From: Pantoea sp. At-9b | GTDB lineage: Bacteria > Pseudomonadota > Gammaproteobacteria > Enterobacterales > Enterobacteriaceae | Direction: 5' to 3' | Assembly: GCF_000175935.2 (NCBI RefSeq) | Contig: NC_014841.1 | Span: 248,001-312,000 of the forward strand | Length of the DNA: 64,000 bases | In this document: positions 51,532 through 59,649 of the stretch, piece after piece | How positions within the stretch are numbered: the stretch's first letter is position 1 | Layout of the letters: every line of letters begins with the position of its first letter | Made by a program: the position numbers and the translations under genes | The notes under the pieces: model-generated | What the model was told of the DNA's origin: nothing | What the model saw: only the letters and a program-made list of their open reading frames with translations | Database searches by the model: none

Positions 51532-52200
51532 ATGATGAATCAACGCATAGTTTTATTGCACGCTACCCCGGTGGCGATGACCCCGATTCAGGAAGCATTC
51601 AATGACCTGTGGCCGGAGGCTGAGCAGGTAAATCTGCTGGATGACGGACTCACCATTGACCGCGCCAAAGAGGAGCAATTGTCACGGGCACTGACGGATC
51701 GTTTCGTGGCGTTTGGCCGCTACGGTTACAGCATGAATGCCCAGGGGATTCTGGTCACCTGCTCGGCCTTCGGTCCGGCGATTGATGAACTGGCGGCAGC
51801 AGTACCGGTGCCGGTGCTGAAGCCCAACGAAGCGATGTTTGAAGCGGCATTGCAGCAAGGTCAGACCATCGGCATGTTGGCGACCTTCGGCCCTGCGCTG
51901 GTGACCATGTGTGCGGAGTTCGACCAGTATGCTGCGCAAATCGGCTCTACGGCCCGGCTGGAAACGGTACTGGTACCCGATGCTATTGACCGATTACGTA
52001 AAGGGGATGTCAGTACCCACAACCGTCTGGTGGCCGAATACGCACCGCAGCTCAGCCACTGCGATGTGATCATGCTGGCGCACTTTTCCACTTCGCGCGC
52101 CGCCGCAGCGGTACGCGCCAGTGTCGATGTGCCGGTACTGACAGCACCACATGCTGCGGTGCAGAAGATGAAAGCGGCCACAGGAGCAACATCATGCTGA
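51532..52200 (+). CDS. Aspartate/glutamate/hydantoin racemase-fold protein
   Basis: This 222-aa Asp/Glu racemase superfamily protein reads RIVLLHATPVAMTPIQEAFND, then GILVTCSAFGPAIDELA with one catalytic Cys at about residue 82, and a second region SHCDVIMLAHFSTSRAAAAVRASVDVPVLTAPHAAV, where Ala replaces the usual second catalytic Cys. One-Cys members act as isomerases or decarboxylases rather than racemases. It starts an operon with the OtnK-type kinase (7-nt overlap) and may isomerise or tautomerise the oxo-acid. GGAGATA precedes the ATG. Confidence 0.87.
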   Translation: MMNQRIVLLHATPVAMTPIQEAFNDLWPEAEQVNLLDDGLTIDRAKEEQLSRALTDRFVAFGRYGYSMNAQGILVTCSAFGPAIDELAAAVPVPVLKPNEAMFEAALQQGQTIGMLATFGPALVTMCAEFDQYAAQIGSTARLETVLVPDAIDRLRKGDVSTHNRLVAEYAPQLSHCDVIMLAHFSTSRAAAAVRASVDVPVLTAPHAAVQKMKAATGATSC

Positions 52201-53465
52201 TTGGTGTCATCGCCGATGATTTTACCGGTGCCAGCGATATTGCAGTGACACTGTCACAGGGCTTGCCTGGTGAAGGAGGCTTGCATACCACGCAATACCT
52301 TGGCGTGCCGCAACAACCGGCCAACGCTGAAGTGGAAGCCGGGGTGATTGCCTTGAAATCGCGCTCATTACCGGCGTCAGACGCCGTTGCGCAATCGTTG
52401 GCTGCCTGCGAATGGCTGCTGGCGCAAGGCTGTCGCCAGATTGTGTTCAAGTATTGCTCGACCTTTGATTCCACTGATGAGGGAAATATCGGACCGGTAC
52501 TGGATGCGCTGACAGCACGTTTGCAGGCACAGCGGGTGATTGTCTGTCCGGCTTTCCCGGCGATGGGCCGTACCCTGTACCAGGGCAATCTGTTTGTCCA
52601 CGACCGTCCGCTGAATGAATCCGGGATGGAGCATCATCCGTTAACGCCGATGAAAGACGCAGATATTCGCCGCCTGTTAGCACGCCAGGCTAACACCGTG
52701 GTCAGCCATATCCGTTGGCAACAGGTGGTAGAAGGCAGCGATGGACTGCGTGACCGGCTGCAAACCCATGATGACGACACTGCGCAGTTGGTGGTGGTGG
52801 ATGCGCTGAGCGATCATGATCTGACCATCATCGGTATCGCGGCGGCGGGGCTTAAACTGATCAGCGGTGGTTCCGGTATTGCTCGGGCGCTACCACACAA
52901 CTTTATCAAAGCCGGTCTGGCGCAGGGGCATCAGGGTAGTAACCCGGCCGTCAGCGGCGCGACGGCCATTCTGGTCGGCAGTTGCTCCGGTGCCACGCGC
53001 GGCCAGATTGAGGAGCATCAGAAGCAGCATGCCGTACTGGCGCTGGATATCACCGATGTGATGCATCAACGCGTCCATGCTGATGATGTGGTGAAATTTA
53101 TCCTGGCACATCAGCAGAATTGCCCACTGGTCTATTCATCCGGCGACCCCGACAGCGTGCAACAGGCACAGGCGCAGTTCGGACAGCACAACATCTCCCG
53201 CCAGCTCGATAAGCTGTTTGGTGATGCCGCGCGCAAACTGGTGTATGAGGCGGGTATTAAACGCCTGGTGGTCGGCGGCGGAGAGACGTCCGGCGCGGTG
53301 GTCAGTGCATTAAATCTGGGATCATTGCAGGTGGGTGAGGAGATTGATCCTGGTGTGCCGGCGCTGTTAGCGCACCCGGAAGCCCCGCTGGCGCTGGCAT
53401 TGAAATCAGGGAATTTTGGCCGGAGAGATTTCTTTGCGCATGCGTTGAAGGTGTTGGGTGGGTAA
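52194..53465 (+). CDS. otnK: 3-oxo-tetronate kinase (DUF1537 family)
   Basis: This 423-aa acid-sugar kinase has the N-terminal substrate domain MLIGVIADDFTGASDIAVTLSQGLPGEGG, diagnostic of OtnK/DtnK, then KYCSTFDSTDEGNIGPV, CPAFPAMGRTLYQGNLFVHDRPLNESGMEHHPLTPM, and the C-terminal nucleotide domain with VGGGETSGAVVSALNLGSLQVGEEIDPGVP. It phosphorylates 3-oxo-tetronate at C4 in the known pathway; OtnC (46135-46773) then decarboxylates the product. The ATG overlaps the racemase-fold gene. A terminator hairpin follows. Confidence 0.93.
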   Translation: MLIGVIADDFTGASDIAVTLSQGLPGEGGLHTTQYLGVPQQPANAEVEAGVIALKSRSLPASDAVAQSLAACEWLLAQGCRQIVFKYCSTFDSTDEGNIGPVLDALTARLQAQRVIVCPAFPAMGRTLYQGNLFVHDRPLNESGMEHHPLTPMKDADIRRLLARQANTVVSHIRWQQVVEGSDGLRDRLQTHDDDTAQLVVVDALSDHDLTIIGIAAAGLKLISGGSGIARALPHNFIKAGLAQGHQGSNPAVSGATAILVGSCSGATRGQIEEHQKQHAVLALDITDVMHQRVHADDVVKFILAHQQNCPLVYSSGDPDSVQQAQAQFGQHNISRQLDKLFGDAARKLVYEAGIKRLVVGGGETSGAVVSALNLGSLQVGEEIDPGVPALLAHPEAPLALALKSGNFGRRDFFAHALKVLGG

Positions 53466-53477
53466 TTTCCTAAAATC

Positions 53478-53499
53478 GAGCAGGGGAATCGCCCTGCTC
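53478..53499. terminator. Hairpin between convergent otnK and MFS genes
   Basis: A perfect 8-bp stem, GAGCAGGG and CCCTGCTC, with a 6-nt loop lies 12 nt after the otnK stop and just before the convergent MFS stop. It lacks a T-run. Confidence 0.65.
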
Positions 53500-53505
53500 T
53501 CTCCA

Positions 53506-54804
53506 TTATCCGCTCCGTTCAGCAACTTCCGCTTCAAGTGTTTCCTCATTCACCATCGTCGCCTGAATCGCTTCCTCCTCCAGCACCGGATTCAGCGCGG
53601 CACCAATCGGTGAGGTCGCCAGGCTATCCGGCATGACCACATGCGGCAAAGGCACTTCGGTGGTCGGCAAGGGTTGCACTTTGATCGGGCGATTCATCAG
53701 GGCGATCAGCAGCGCGCATAAAGTAAATGACAGGTAAAGGACGTGGCTGCCAAAGGGTTGCATCAGCGCGCCTACTGCCAGCGGGCCGATACTGGCACCA
53801 ATGCCGAACGCCATCAGCAGACAGGCGCTCAGGGAGACGCGTCGTTCCGGCATCACCTGATCGTTCGCCAGGGCGACCTGCAGCGGGTACAGCCCAAACT
53901 GCATCATGCTGACAAAAAATGCGATGACCAGCAGCGTTTGAAACGAGAGATTCCAGGGCAAACCCAACGTCAGCGCGCCCAGACCATAGAGCAGCGCGAC
54001 AAAAAACAGCAACCGCTGACGGTCAAAACGGTCAGATAACCAGCTAAGTGGGAACTGAGTCACCAGCCCGGCAAAGATGCTCACACTCATAAACAAACCG
54101 GTTTGTTCTGTACTGAAACCCTGACGGCTGGCGTAGACCGGTGCTAAGCCATAAAACGCACCGAGCGCCATGCCACTCACCAGTGTGGTAGCCAGCAGAC
54201 GCGGGATGGTGCGGATAAAATAGCCCAGCTCCATCGGTGCCGGTGACATCGCCCGCGCATTGGTGCGCGTGGTCAAAGCAATCGGCACCAGACAGAGAGC
54301 AAAGCACAGCGCAACAATCAATAAGGTGCTGATGCCAAAACCATCCTGCATCGCGAGGATCACCTGGCCGCCACTGAGGCCAAGATAGGTCGCCACCATA
54401 TACAAGCCAAAAATCGTGCCGCGTTGGGCGGATTCTGCCTGATCGTTCAGCCAGCTTTCCAGCACCATATATTGGCACATCATGCACAAACCGATGATCA
54501 GACGCAGAAACACCCAAAACAGAATCTGGTCAGTCAAACCGTGCGCAATCACCGAAGCGGTGACGATCCCGGCGCAGGCGACATAGCTGCGAATATGGCC
54601 GACGCGGGCGATCAGGTTATGCCCGACTTTGCCGCCAATCACCAGTCCAACATAGTTGGCGGCGGTGATGGCACCAATCAGCGTGCCACTCACCTGCTCA
54701 TGCGCCAAACGTAAGGACACGTAGGTGGTGAGCAGCCCGGCACCAAGCAACATCAGCAATGTGGTGGCGTACAGCGGTAAAAAGGCGTTGAGCACTTTTC
54801 TCAT
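53506..54804 (-). CDS. MFS transporter, YcaD-like
   Basis: This 432-aa protein has 12 predicted helices, starting MRKVLNAFLPLYATTLLMLLGAGLLTTYVSLRLAHEQVS. Typical YcaD-group blocks are GLCMMCQYMVLESWLNDQAESAQRGTIFGLYMVATYLGLSGGQ and WLSDRFDRQRLLFFVALLYGLGAL. The C-terminal 60 residues form an acidic cytoplasmic tail. Substrate unknown. It is monocistronic, bounded by hairpins on both sides (53478-53499 and the palindromic repeat at 54946-55006), so it is probably independent of the clusters beside it. Confidence 0.92.
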   Translation of the reverse strand: MRKVLNAFLPLYATTLLMLLGAGLLTTYVSLRLAHEQVSGTLIGAITAANYVGLVIGGKVGHNLIARVGHIRSYVACAGIVTASVIAHGLTDQILFWVFLRLIIGLCMMCQYMVLESWLNDQAESAQRGTIFGLYMVATYLGLSGGQVILAMQDGFGISTLLIVALCFALCLVPIALTTRTNARAMSPAPMELGYFIRTIPRLLATTLVSGMALGAFYGLAPVYASRQGFSTEQTGLFMSVSIFAGLVTQFPLSWLSDRFDRQRLLFFVALLYGLGALTLGLPWNLSFQTLLVIAFFVSMMQFGLYPLQVALANDQVMPERRVSLSACLLMAFGIGASIGPLAVGALMQPFGSHVLYLSFTLCALLIALMNRPIKVQPLPTTEVPLPHVVMPDSLATSPIGAALNPVLEEEAIQATMVNEETLEAEVAERSG

Positions 54805-54945
54805 AAGAGACTCAGGGAGGCGTGTACAGCAGAACCCGGCATAGATACCTCATCAGTAAATAGCTTAACTAACAACGGGTAAAGATAGACGATACCCGCC
54901 AGCTATGCTTACGAATTCTGCTGAAATCCAGATCGCACCTCTTCT

Positions 54946-55006
54946 GTAGCGGCGCGATTTATCGCGCCTGGCCCCAGCAGTGACACGCAATAAATTGCGC
55001 CGCTAC
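54946..55006. repeat. Palindromic dispersed repeat, copy 2
   Basis: Arms GTAGCGGCGCGATTTATCGC (54946-54965) and the reverse-complementary GCAATAAATTGCGCCGCTAC (54987-55006) surround a spacer of about 21 bp. It is the better preserved version of the repeat at 2-72. It sits 3 bp after the stop of the aminotransferase gene, so it may terminate or protect that transcript. Confidence 0.8.
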
Positions 55007-55008
55007 GA

Positions 55009-56238
55009 TCAGTTAGCGTAGCTATGCCAGGCGGCTTCCATCCCTGCGCCCTGCACCGTTTTAAAACCATATCGATTAAGTGTGGCTTCCAGCGCCGCAA
55101 GGGTTTGCAACACGCAGTCTTTACGCGCGTTGTAGCCCATGGTGCCAATGCGCCACATTTTGCCTTGTAACGGGCCGAATGAGGTGCCGATTTCGATACC
55201 AAAATCGTTAAGCATACATGCGCGGATCTGCTGATCATCCAGTGAGTCAGGAATGTTAATCCCCAGCACATTGTTCATCTTATGTTGTGGGTCGCCAAAC
55301 ACCGTCAATCCCATCGCTTCAACCCCGGCACGCAGGGCGTCACCATGCAGTTGGTGTCTGGCGATGCCCGCCTCCACGCCCTCCTGCACAATCAGGCGTG
55401 CGCACTCACGGGCGCCGTACAGCGCTGAAGTCGCCTCGGTATGATGGTTCAGCCGCTCACTACCCCAATAATCCATGATCATCGCCAGGTCAAAATAGTT
55501 GGACGAAATGATCGGTTCGTCACCATCCTGATGACGGCTATCGCGGATCCCCGCTTCCACATGGCGTCGGCGTTTAATCGAGTCGGCCATCTGGTCGCTC
55601 AGGGTAATGGGCGACGTACCGGCGGAGCCACCGAGGCACTTCTGCATCCCGGCCGAGACGGCATCCAGCCCCCATGTATCAGTTTCGAGTGGATTCCCCC
55701 CGAGCGTTGCAGTGGCATCGGTATAAAACAGCACCCCGTAGCGCCGACAGATCGCCCCCAACTCCTCCAGCGGTTGACGCATGGTGGTTGAGGTATCACC
55801 GTGAACGGTTAACAGCATGGTGGGCCGCACGCGTTTGATCGCGTCTTCAATCTGGTCGGGGGTAAACACCGTACCCCATGGGGTTTCGATAGTGTGAACG
55901 TCCGCCTGACAACGACGGGCGATTTCGCACAGCAAATGGCCGAAACGGCCAAACACCGGCACCAGCACTTTATCCCCGGGCCGAATCGCTGACACCAGGA
56001 TTGCCTCAATGCCGGCACGCGATGTGCCGTCAATTAACAACGTCCAGTCATTGCGGGTACGGAACACCGAGCGATACAGCATCATGACTTCGTTCATATA
56101 CGCCGTCATCGCCGGATCGTATTGTCCGATAAGTTGCGCAGACATCGCGCGCAGTACGCGCGGATCGGCATTGATGGGGCCAGGCCCCATTAACAGGCGT
56201 TGCGGGGGATTAAGCTGGCTGACTACAGGCTGGTTCAA
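55009..56238 (-). CDS. Class V aminotransferase, ureidoglycine/alanine-glyoxylate type
   Basis: This 409-aa PLP enzyme reads NPPQRLLMGPGPINADPRVLRAMSAQLIGQYDPAMTAYMNEVM, then HGDTSTTMRQPLEELG, YTDATATLGGNPLETDTWGLDA, and the PLP lysine in SAGMQKCLGGSAGTSPI. From memory the full run closely resembles PucG/HpxJ, (S)-ureidoglycine-glyoxylate aminotransferases of purine catabolism, although alanine- or serine-glyoxylate activity is also possible. TTG 56238 (AAGGAATATGC upstream) is the likely start; longer frames overlap the ABC ATPase. It is the last gene of the ABC transporter operon, 10 nt after the ATPase, so its substrate is probably the imported nitrogen compound. Confidence 0.9.
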   Translation of the reverse strand: MNQPVVSQLNPPQRLLMGPGPINADPRVLRAMSAQLIGQYDPAMTAYMNEVMMLYRSVFRTRNDWTLLIDGTSRAGIEAILVSAIRPGDKVLVPVFGRFGHLLCEIARRCQADVHTIETPWGTVFTPDQIEDAIKRVRPTMLLTVHGDTSTTMRQPLEELGAICRRYGVLFYTDATATLGGNPLETDTWGLDAVSAGMQKCLGGSAGTSPITLSDQMADSIKRRRHVEAGIRDSRHQDGDEPIISSNYFDLAMIMDYWGSERLNHHTEATSALYGARECARLIVQEGVEAGIARHQLHGDALRAGVEAMGLTVFGDPQHKMNNVLGINIPDSLDDQQIRACMLNDFGIEIGTSFGPLQGKMWRIGTMGYNARKDCVLQTLAALEATLNRYGFKTVQGAGMEAAWHSYAN

Positions 56239-56248
56239 AGCATATTCC

Positions 56249-56986
56249 TTAGTGACGTAAGATCTTGCTAACAAACTGACGGGTACGTTCGTGGGTCGGG
56301 GCATCAAAAACCTGTTGTGGCGAGCCGGTCTCCACCACCTGGCCATCGGCCATAAACACCACCTTGGAGGACACCTCACGGACAAAACTCATCTCATGGG
56401 AGACGATAAACATCGTGATCCCTTCCGAGGCCAGTTCACGAATAGTATCCAGCACTTCGTTTACCATCTCGGGGTCGAGTGCCGCTGTCACCTCATCCAG
56501 CAACAGGATGGTGGGTTTCAGCGCCAGTGCGCGGGCAATCGCAACGCGCTGCTGTTGACCACCAGAGAGTTGGTCCGGGTAAGCATTGATGCGATGTGAC
56601 AACCCCACTCGCTCCAGTAAGCGGCGCGCGTCCTGCTCCACCTGCTGCTTCGGCCAGCCTTTAATTTTGGTGGGCGTGATCATCACGTTTTCCAGCACCG
56701 TCATATTCTGGAACAGGTTGTATTGCTGGAATACGATGGCGATCGATTCGCGCAATTGACGCAATTCGCCTTTGTTGGCGTAATCCACCGCGTTATTTTC
56801 CAGCAATACCTGCCCCTCTTTCGGCAGCAGCAAGCCCATCAGCACCCGCAGCAGCGTACTTTTACCGGAGCCGGATGGCCCGATCAGGCTGACAATGTCA
56901 CCCTTCTCCACGGATAAGGTGACGTTCTCCAGTACCGGCTGGTCGTTATAGGCGGCTTTTAAATTAATGATGTCGAGCTGTGGCAA
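56249..56986 (-). CDS. Polar amino-acid ABC transporter ATPase
   Basis: This 245-aa GlnQ/HisP-type ATPase has Walker A GPSGSGKST at about residues 33-41, Q-loop FQQYNLF, signature LSGGQQQRVAIARAL, Walker B TILLLDEVTAALDPE and switch His in FIVSHEMSFV. I choose the TTG start at 56986 (LPQLDIINLKAAYNDQPV, GGAGA upstream), which overlaps the permease gene by 23 nt. The longer frame has no matching family sequence. It energises the two permeases and the binding protein of this operon. Confidence 0.95.
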   Translation of the reverse strand: MPQLDIINLKAAYNDQPVLENVTLSVEKGDIVSLIGPSGSGKSTLLRVLMGLLLPKEGQVLLENNAVDYANKGELRQLRESIAIVFQQYNLFQNMTVLENVMITPTKIKGWPKQQVEQDARRLLERVGLSHRINAYPDQLSGGQQQRVAIARALALKPTILLLDEVTAALDPEMVNEVLDTIRELASEGITMFIVSHEMSFVREVSSKVVFMADGQVVETGSPQQVFDAPTHERTRQFVSKILRH

Positions 56987-57656
56987 TTTTTCTCTCCAGA
57001 CGCTTACCGAGACGCGATAACGGATAAGACACAATGAAATACAGCATCAGGACCACGGCATAGACTAACGTGGCCGAATAACCTTTATCCGACAGGATTT
57101 TGCTGGCGGAGGTGAGTTCCATCACGCCAATCTGCGAGGCCAGCGTCGTGTCCTTGATGTACATAACGAAGAAGCTAAAAGTCGGTGGGATCACCACCGT
57201 CAGGGACTGCGGAATGATCACGTAACGCAGCGTTTGCAAATAGGAAAAGTTCAGCGTCACCGCCGCTTCCCACTGGTTATGGTGCACCGACTCCAGTCCG
57301 CTACGGATGATCTCGCCAAGGTAGGCTGCCGCGATAATACATACGCTGATCAGCGCCACGGTAAAGGTGGAGAAGCGCAGGCCGGAATACTGGCTGATAA
57401 AAAACACCAGAAATAACGTCACCAGGAATGGAATACGCCGGAAGATAAAGAAGTAAACATGCACCACACCGCGCAGTGGCGACAACAGCGCCGCTTTGGT
57501 GTTAATCGTGACCGCCAGCACAAAGCCCGCGAGAAAACCGATCAGGCAGCCAAACGCCGACAGCGCCAGCGTAATGCCTAACCCCTGCAATAATAACAAC
57601 AGGTTGTAATACGAAAACAAACCCGTGATTTCCGACCAGTCAACGTAGCTCATCAA
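56964..57656 (-). CDS. Amino-acid ABC transporter permease (second)
   Basis: This 230-aa HisM/GlnP-type permease has five or so helices, with the EAA-loop region AAYLGEIIRSGLESVHHNQWEAAVTLNFSYLQTLRYVIIPQSL, which docks the ATPase. It starts MSYVDWSEITGLFSYYNLLLLLQGLGITLALS and overlaps the first permease by 4 nt. It pairs with the 57653-58321 protein as a heterodimer. Confidence 0.94.
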   Translation of the reverse strand: MMSYVDWSEITGLFSYYNLLLLLQGLGITLALSAFGCLIGFLAGFVLAVTINTKAALLSPLRGVVHVYFFIFRRIPFLVTLFLVFFISQYSGLRFSTFTVALISVCIIAAAYLGEIIRSGLESVHHNQWEAAVTLNFSYLQTLRYVIIPQSLTVVIPPTFSFFVMYIKDTTLASQIGVMELTSASKILSDKGYSATLVYAVVLMLYFIVSYPLSRLGKRLERKIATARHH

Positions 57657-58321
57657 AATACCCCTGTTCTGGCACGGAAAAGAAACCGCCCCATAATGGC
57701 GAGGGCAAAGGTGGCGACGATGGTGATCGCGATATAAATCACCGCAGCCACGGAGAAGGATTCCACGGACAAATAGGTTTGCGAACTCAGGTTATAGGTA
57801 CGGCCAGTGAGTTCTTCGACACCAAACATCGAGGCCATCGAGGTGCCCAGCGTCATCACAATGAACTGGTTGGAGAGCGGTCGAAACATCACCTTAATGA
57901 CATGCGGCAGGATGACGTAACGGATGATCTGCACGCGGGAAAAGCCCAGCACTTCCGCCGCTTCAATCTCCATGCGACGGACCGAATCAAAACCCGCCCG
58001 CTGGATTTCACATAAATACGCCCCGGCATTGAAGGTGGCACCGATCAGCACCGCAGTGAACGGCGACAGCAAAATGCCCACTTCCGGCAGGGCAAAAAAC
58101 AGAAAGTAGATCTGCACCAGTTGCGGGGTATTGGTGGCAAACACCACATAGGCGTTAATACATTTGCCCGCCAGTTTAGGACCATAGCGCAGGATGCTGG
58201 TACAGATCATCGCAATCACCATACCAAAGGCGAACGCCAGTACTGCCAGTTGCAGGCTGATCCAGGCACCGCCCAACAGGTAAGGCAGTTGATCAAGAAT
58301 GGGGAAAAAATTCAGGTTCAT
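57653..58321 (-). CDS. Amino-acid ABC transporter permease (first)
   Basis: This permease of about 222 aa has the EAA loop GAYLCEIQRAGFDSVRRMEIEAAEVLGFSRVQIIRYVILPHVI. It starts MNLNFFPILDQLPYLLGGAWISLQLA at ATG 58321; a TTG five codons earlier (58336) is possible and neither has a strong Shine-Dalgarno. It follows the binding-protein gene by about 66 bp. It forms the membrane channel with the second permease. Confidence 0.93.
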   Translation of the reverse strand: MNLNFFPILDQLPYLLGGAWISLQLAVLAFAFGMVIAMICTSILRYGPKLAGKCINAYVVFATNTPQLVQIYFLFFALPEVGILLSPFTAVLIGATFNAGAYLCEIQRAGFDSVRRMEIEAAEVLGFSRVQIIRYVILPHVIKVMFRPLSNQFIVMTLGTSMASMFGVEELTGRTYNLSSQTYLSVESFSVAAVIYIAITIVATFALAIMGRFLFRARTGVF

Positions 58322-58387
58322 CAGAACAACGCTCAATCGCTAAAGAGCGCCCCAAACTGCGGGCGCCCGATTAAATCAGAACGAAAC

Positions 58388-59206
58388 TCAGTATTTCGTC
58401 GGCGAGGCAGTTGGGTCATGCAACATGGCGTGACCAAACCATTTCTTCCAGCTGCTGCCGATAAAGCCTGATTTATGCAGCGCGGCAATCTCGGTATTTA
58501 ACTTCTCGCGCAGCGCGGTGTTGCCTTTGCTGACGGCGATACAGTCGTAATCCACTTCAATCGGGTCATCCACCACATGCCACTTGGTAGGATATTTTTT
58601 GGTGTAATCCAGCATGAAATCGAGCACGTCGATCAGCGCATCCGCGCGGCCCTGCGCAATGGCGCGTACCGCATCCGGGTAGTTATCAAGGATTAACAGC
58701 TGGGCTTTAGGAATATTGTCCTGGATGTATTTGATCGGCGTGGTACCACGTACCTGAACCAGTTTGACCGCCGGGTCATTCAGGTCCTGCCATTTTTTGT
58801 ACGGTTTTTTATCGGTCGTCAGAATGCCCAGCACTTCGGTGTTAACCGGATCGGTGAAATCCACCACCTTCATGCGATCGTCGTTACGGGTCATTCCGCC
58901 CATCACCGCATCAATTTTGTCCGACATGATAAAGGGCACGCGGTCATTCGATCCTACCGCCACCAGCTCCAGTTTCACCCCCATGGAATCGGCGATTTTC
59001 TTCGCTACCGTCGCATCAAAACCCGAGATCTGATTTTTATCGTCATACACCCCAAGCGGCGGAAGATTGGGGTTCACGCCGACGATCAGCGTTTTGGATT
59101 TCATGATCTCATCCAGCGATCTGGCGTTGGCGGTTGCGGCACCCAACAGCGCGCTGGCGATACAACTCGCGATAACCAGCTTTCCTAACATACTAATTTT
59201 ACTCAT
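58388..59206 (-). CDS. Periplasmic polar amino-acid-binding protein
   Basis: This 272-aa SBP_bac_3 protein has signal peptide MSKISMLGKLVIASCIASALLGAATANA, then LIVGVNPNLPPLGVYDDKNQISGFDATVAKKIADSMG, VPFIMSDKIDAVMGGMTRNDDRMKVVDFTDPV and VQVRGTTPIKYIQDN. Ligand-contact positions resemble polar amino-acid binders, but the exact ligand is unknown. Given the neighbouring catabolic genes, a hydroxyproline-like, ureido- or hydantoin-type amino compound is worth testing. It is the first gene of the minus-strand operon. Confidence 0.94.
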   Translation of the reverse strand: MSKISMLGKLVIASCIASALLGAATANARSLDEIMKSKTLIVGVNPNLPPLGVYDDKNQISGFDATVAKKIADSMGVKLELVAVGSNDRVPFIMSDKIDAVMGGMTRNDDRMKVVDFTDPVNTEVLGILTTDKKPYKKWQDLNDPAVKLVQVRGTTPIKYIQDNIPKAQLLILDNYPDAVRAIAQGRADALIDVLDFMLDYTKKYPTKWHVVDDPIEVDYDCIAVSKGNTALREKLNTEIAALHKSGFIGSSWKKWFGHAMLHDPTASPTKY

Positions 59207-59293
59207 TATTTAACTCCCGGTGTCGTCTGATTGCTTACCCTGGTGTTGGCAAATGACCAACGATATAAACTTCGTATGCTTTACATATACGAT

Positions 59294-59308
59294 TGGTATA
59301 CGATACCA
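59294..59308. promoter_or_regulatory. Putative GntR-type operator in the divergent promoter
   Basis: TGGTATACGATACCA is an almost perfect dyad (TGGTATNNNATACCA) in the 158-bp gap between the two divergent operons. It resembles GntR/FCD-family sites with TGGT...ACCA ends. No GntR gene is in the window; it may lie beyond 64000. Confidence 0.72.
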
Positions 59309-59364
59309 TGCCTTCCATCTTGTCAAGTCTCAATGAGCAGTTGTCGACCAAAAAGGGAGACGTT

Positions 59365-59649
59365 ATGCAGCACACTTCAGGGAAAAACGTCCGTTTCGTT
59401 TTTGACAATCAGGGATATCAGGCATTACCGGGCCAAAGCATTGCCGCCGCACTTTTTTCCAGCGGCGTCAAAACGTTACGCTTCAGTCCCCATCAACATC
59501 AGCCGCGCGGCATGTTCTGCCTGATGGGTTCGTGTCAGGAGTGCTTGGTCATGGTGGAGGGTAAGCGGGTACTAGCTTGCAAAACTGAGGCCAGCGCGGA
59601 TTTGATTGTTCACTCTGTTCCGGATAGCGATCCTTATGAATCATTATGA
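59365..59649 (+). CDS. (2Fe-2S)-binding subunit of heterotrimeric amino-acid dehydrogenase
   Basis: This 94-aa ferredoxin-like protein starts MQHTSGKNVRFVFDNQGYQALPGQSIAAALFSSG. It has the cluster ligands C-x4-C-x2-C in GMFCLMGSCQECLV and a fourth Cys in VLACKTEA, as in HcnA and the small subunit of D-hydroxyproline/opine-type dehydrogenases. AAGGGAGA precedes the ATG at 59365. It overlaps the next gene by 14 nt. It probably passes electrons between the two flavin subunits and the membrane. Confidence 0.9.
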   Translation: MQHTSGKNVRFVFDNQGYQALPGQSIAAALFSSGVKTLRFSPHQHQPRGMFCLMGSCQECLVMVEGKRVLACKTEASADLIVHSVPDSDPYESL

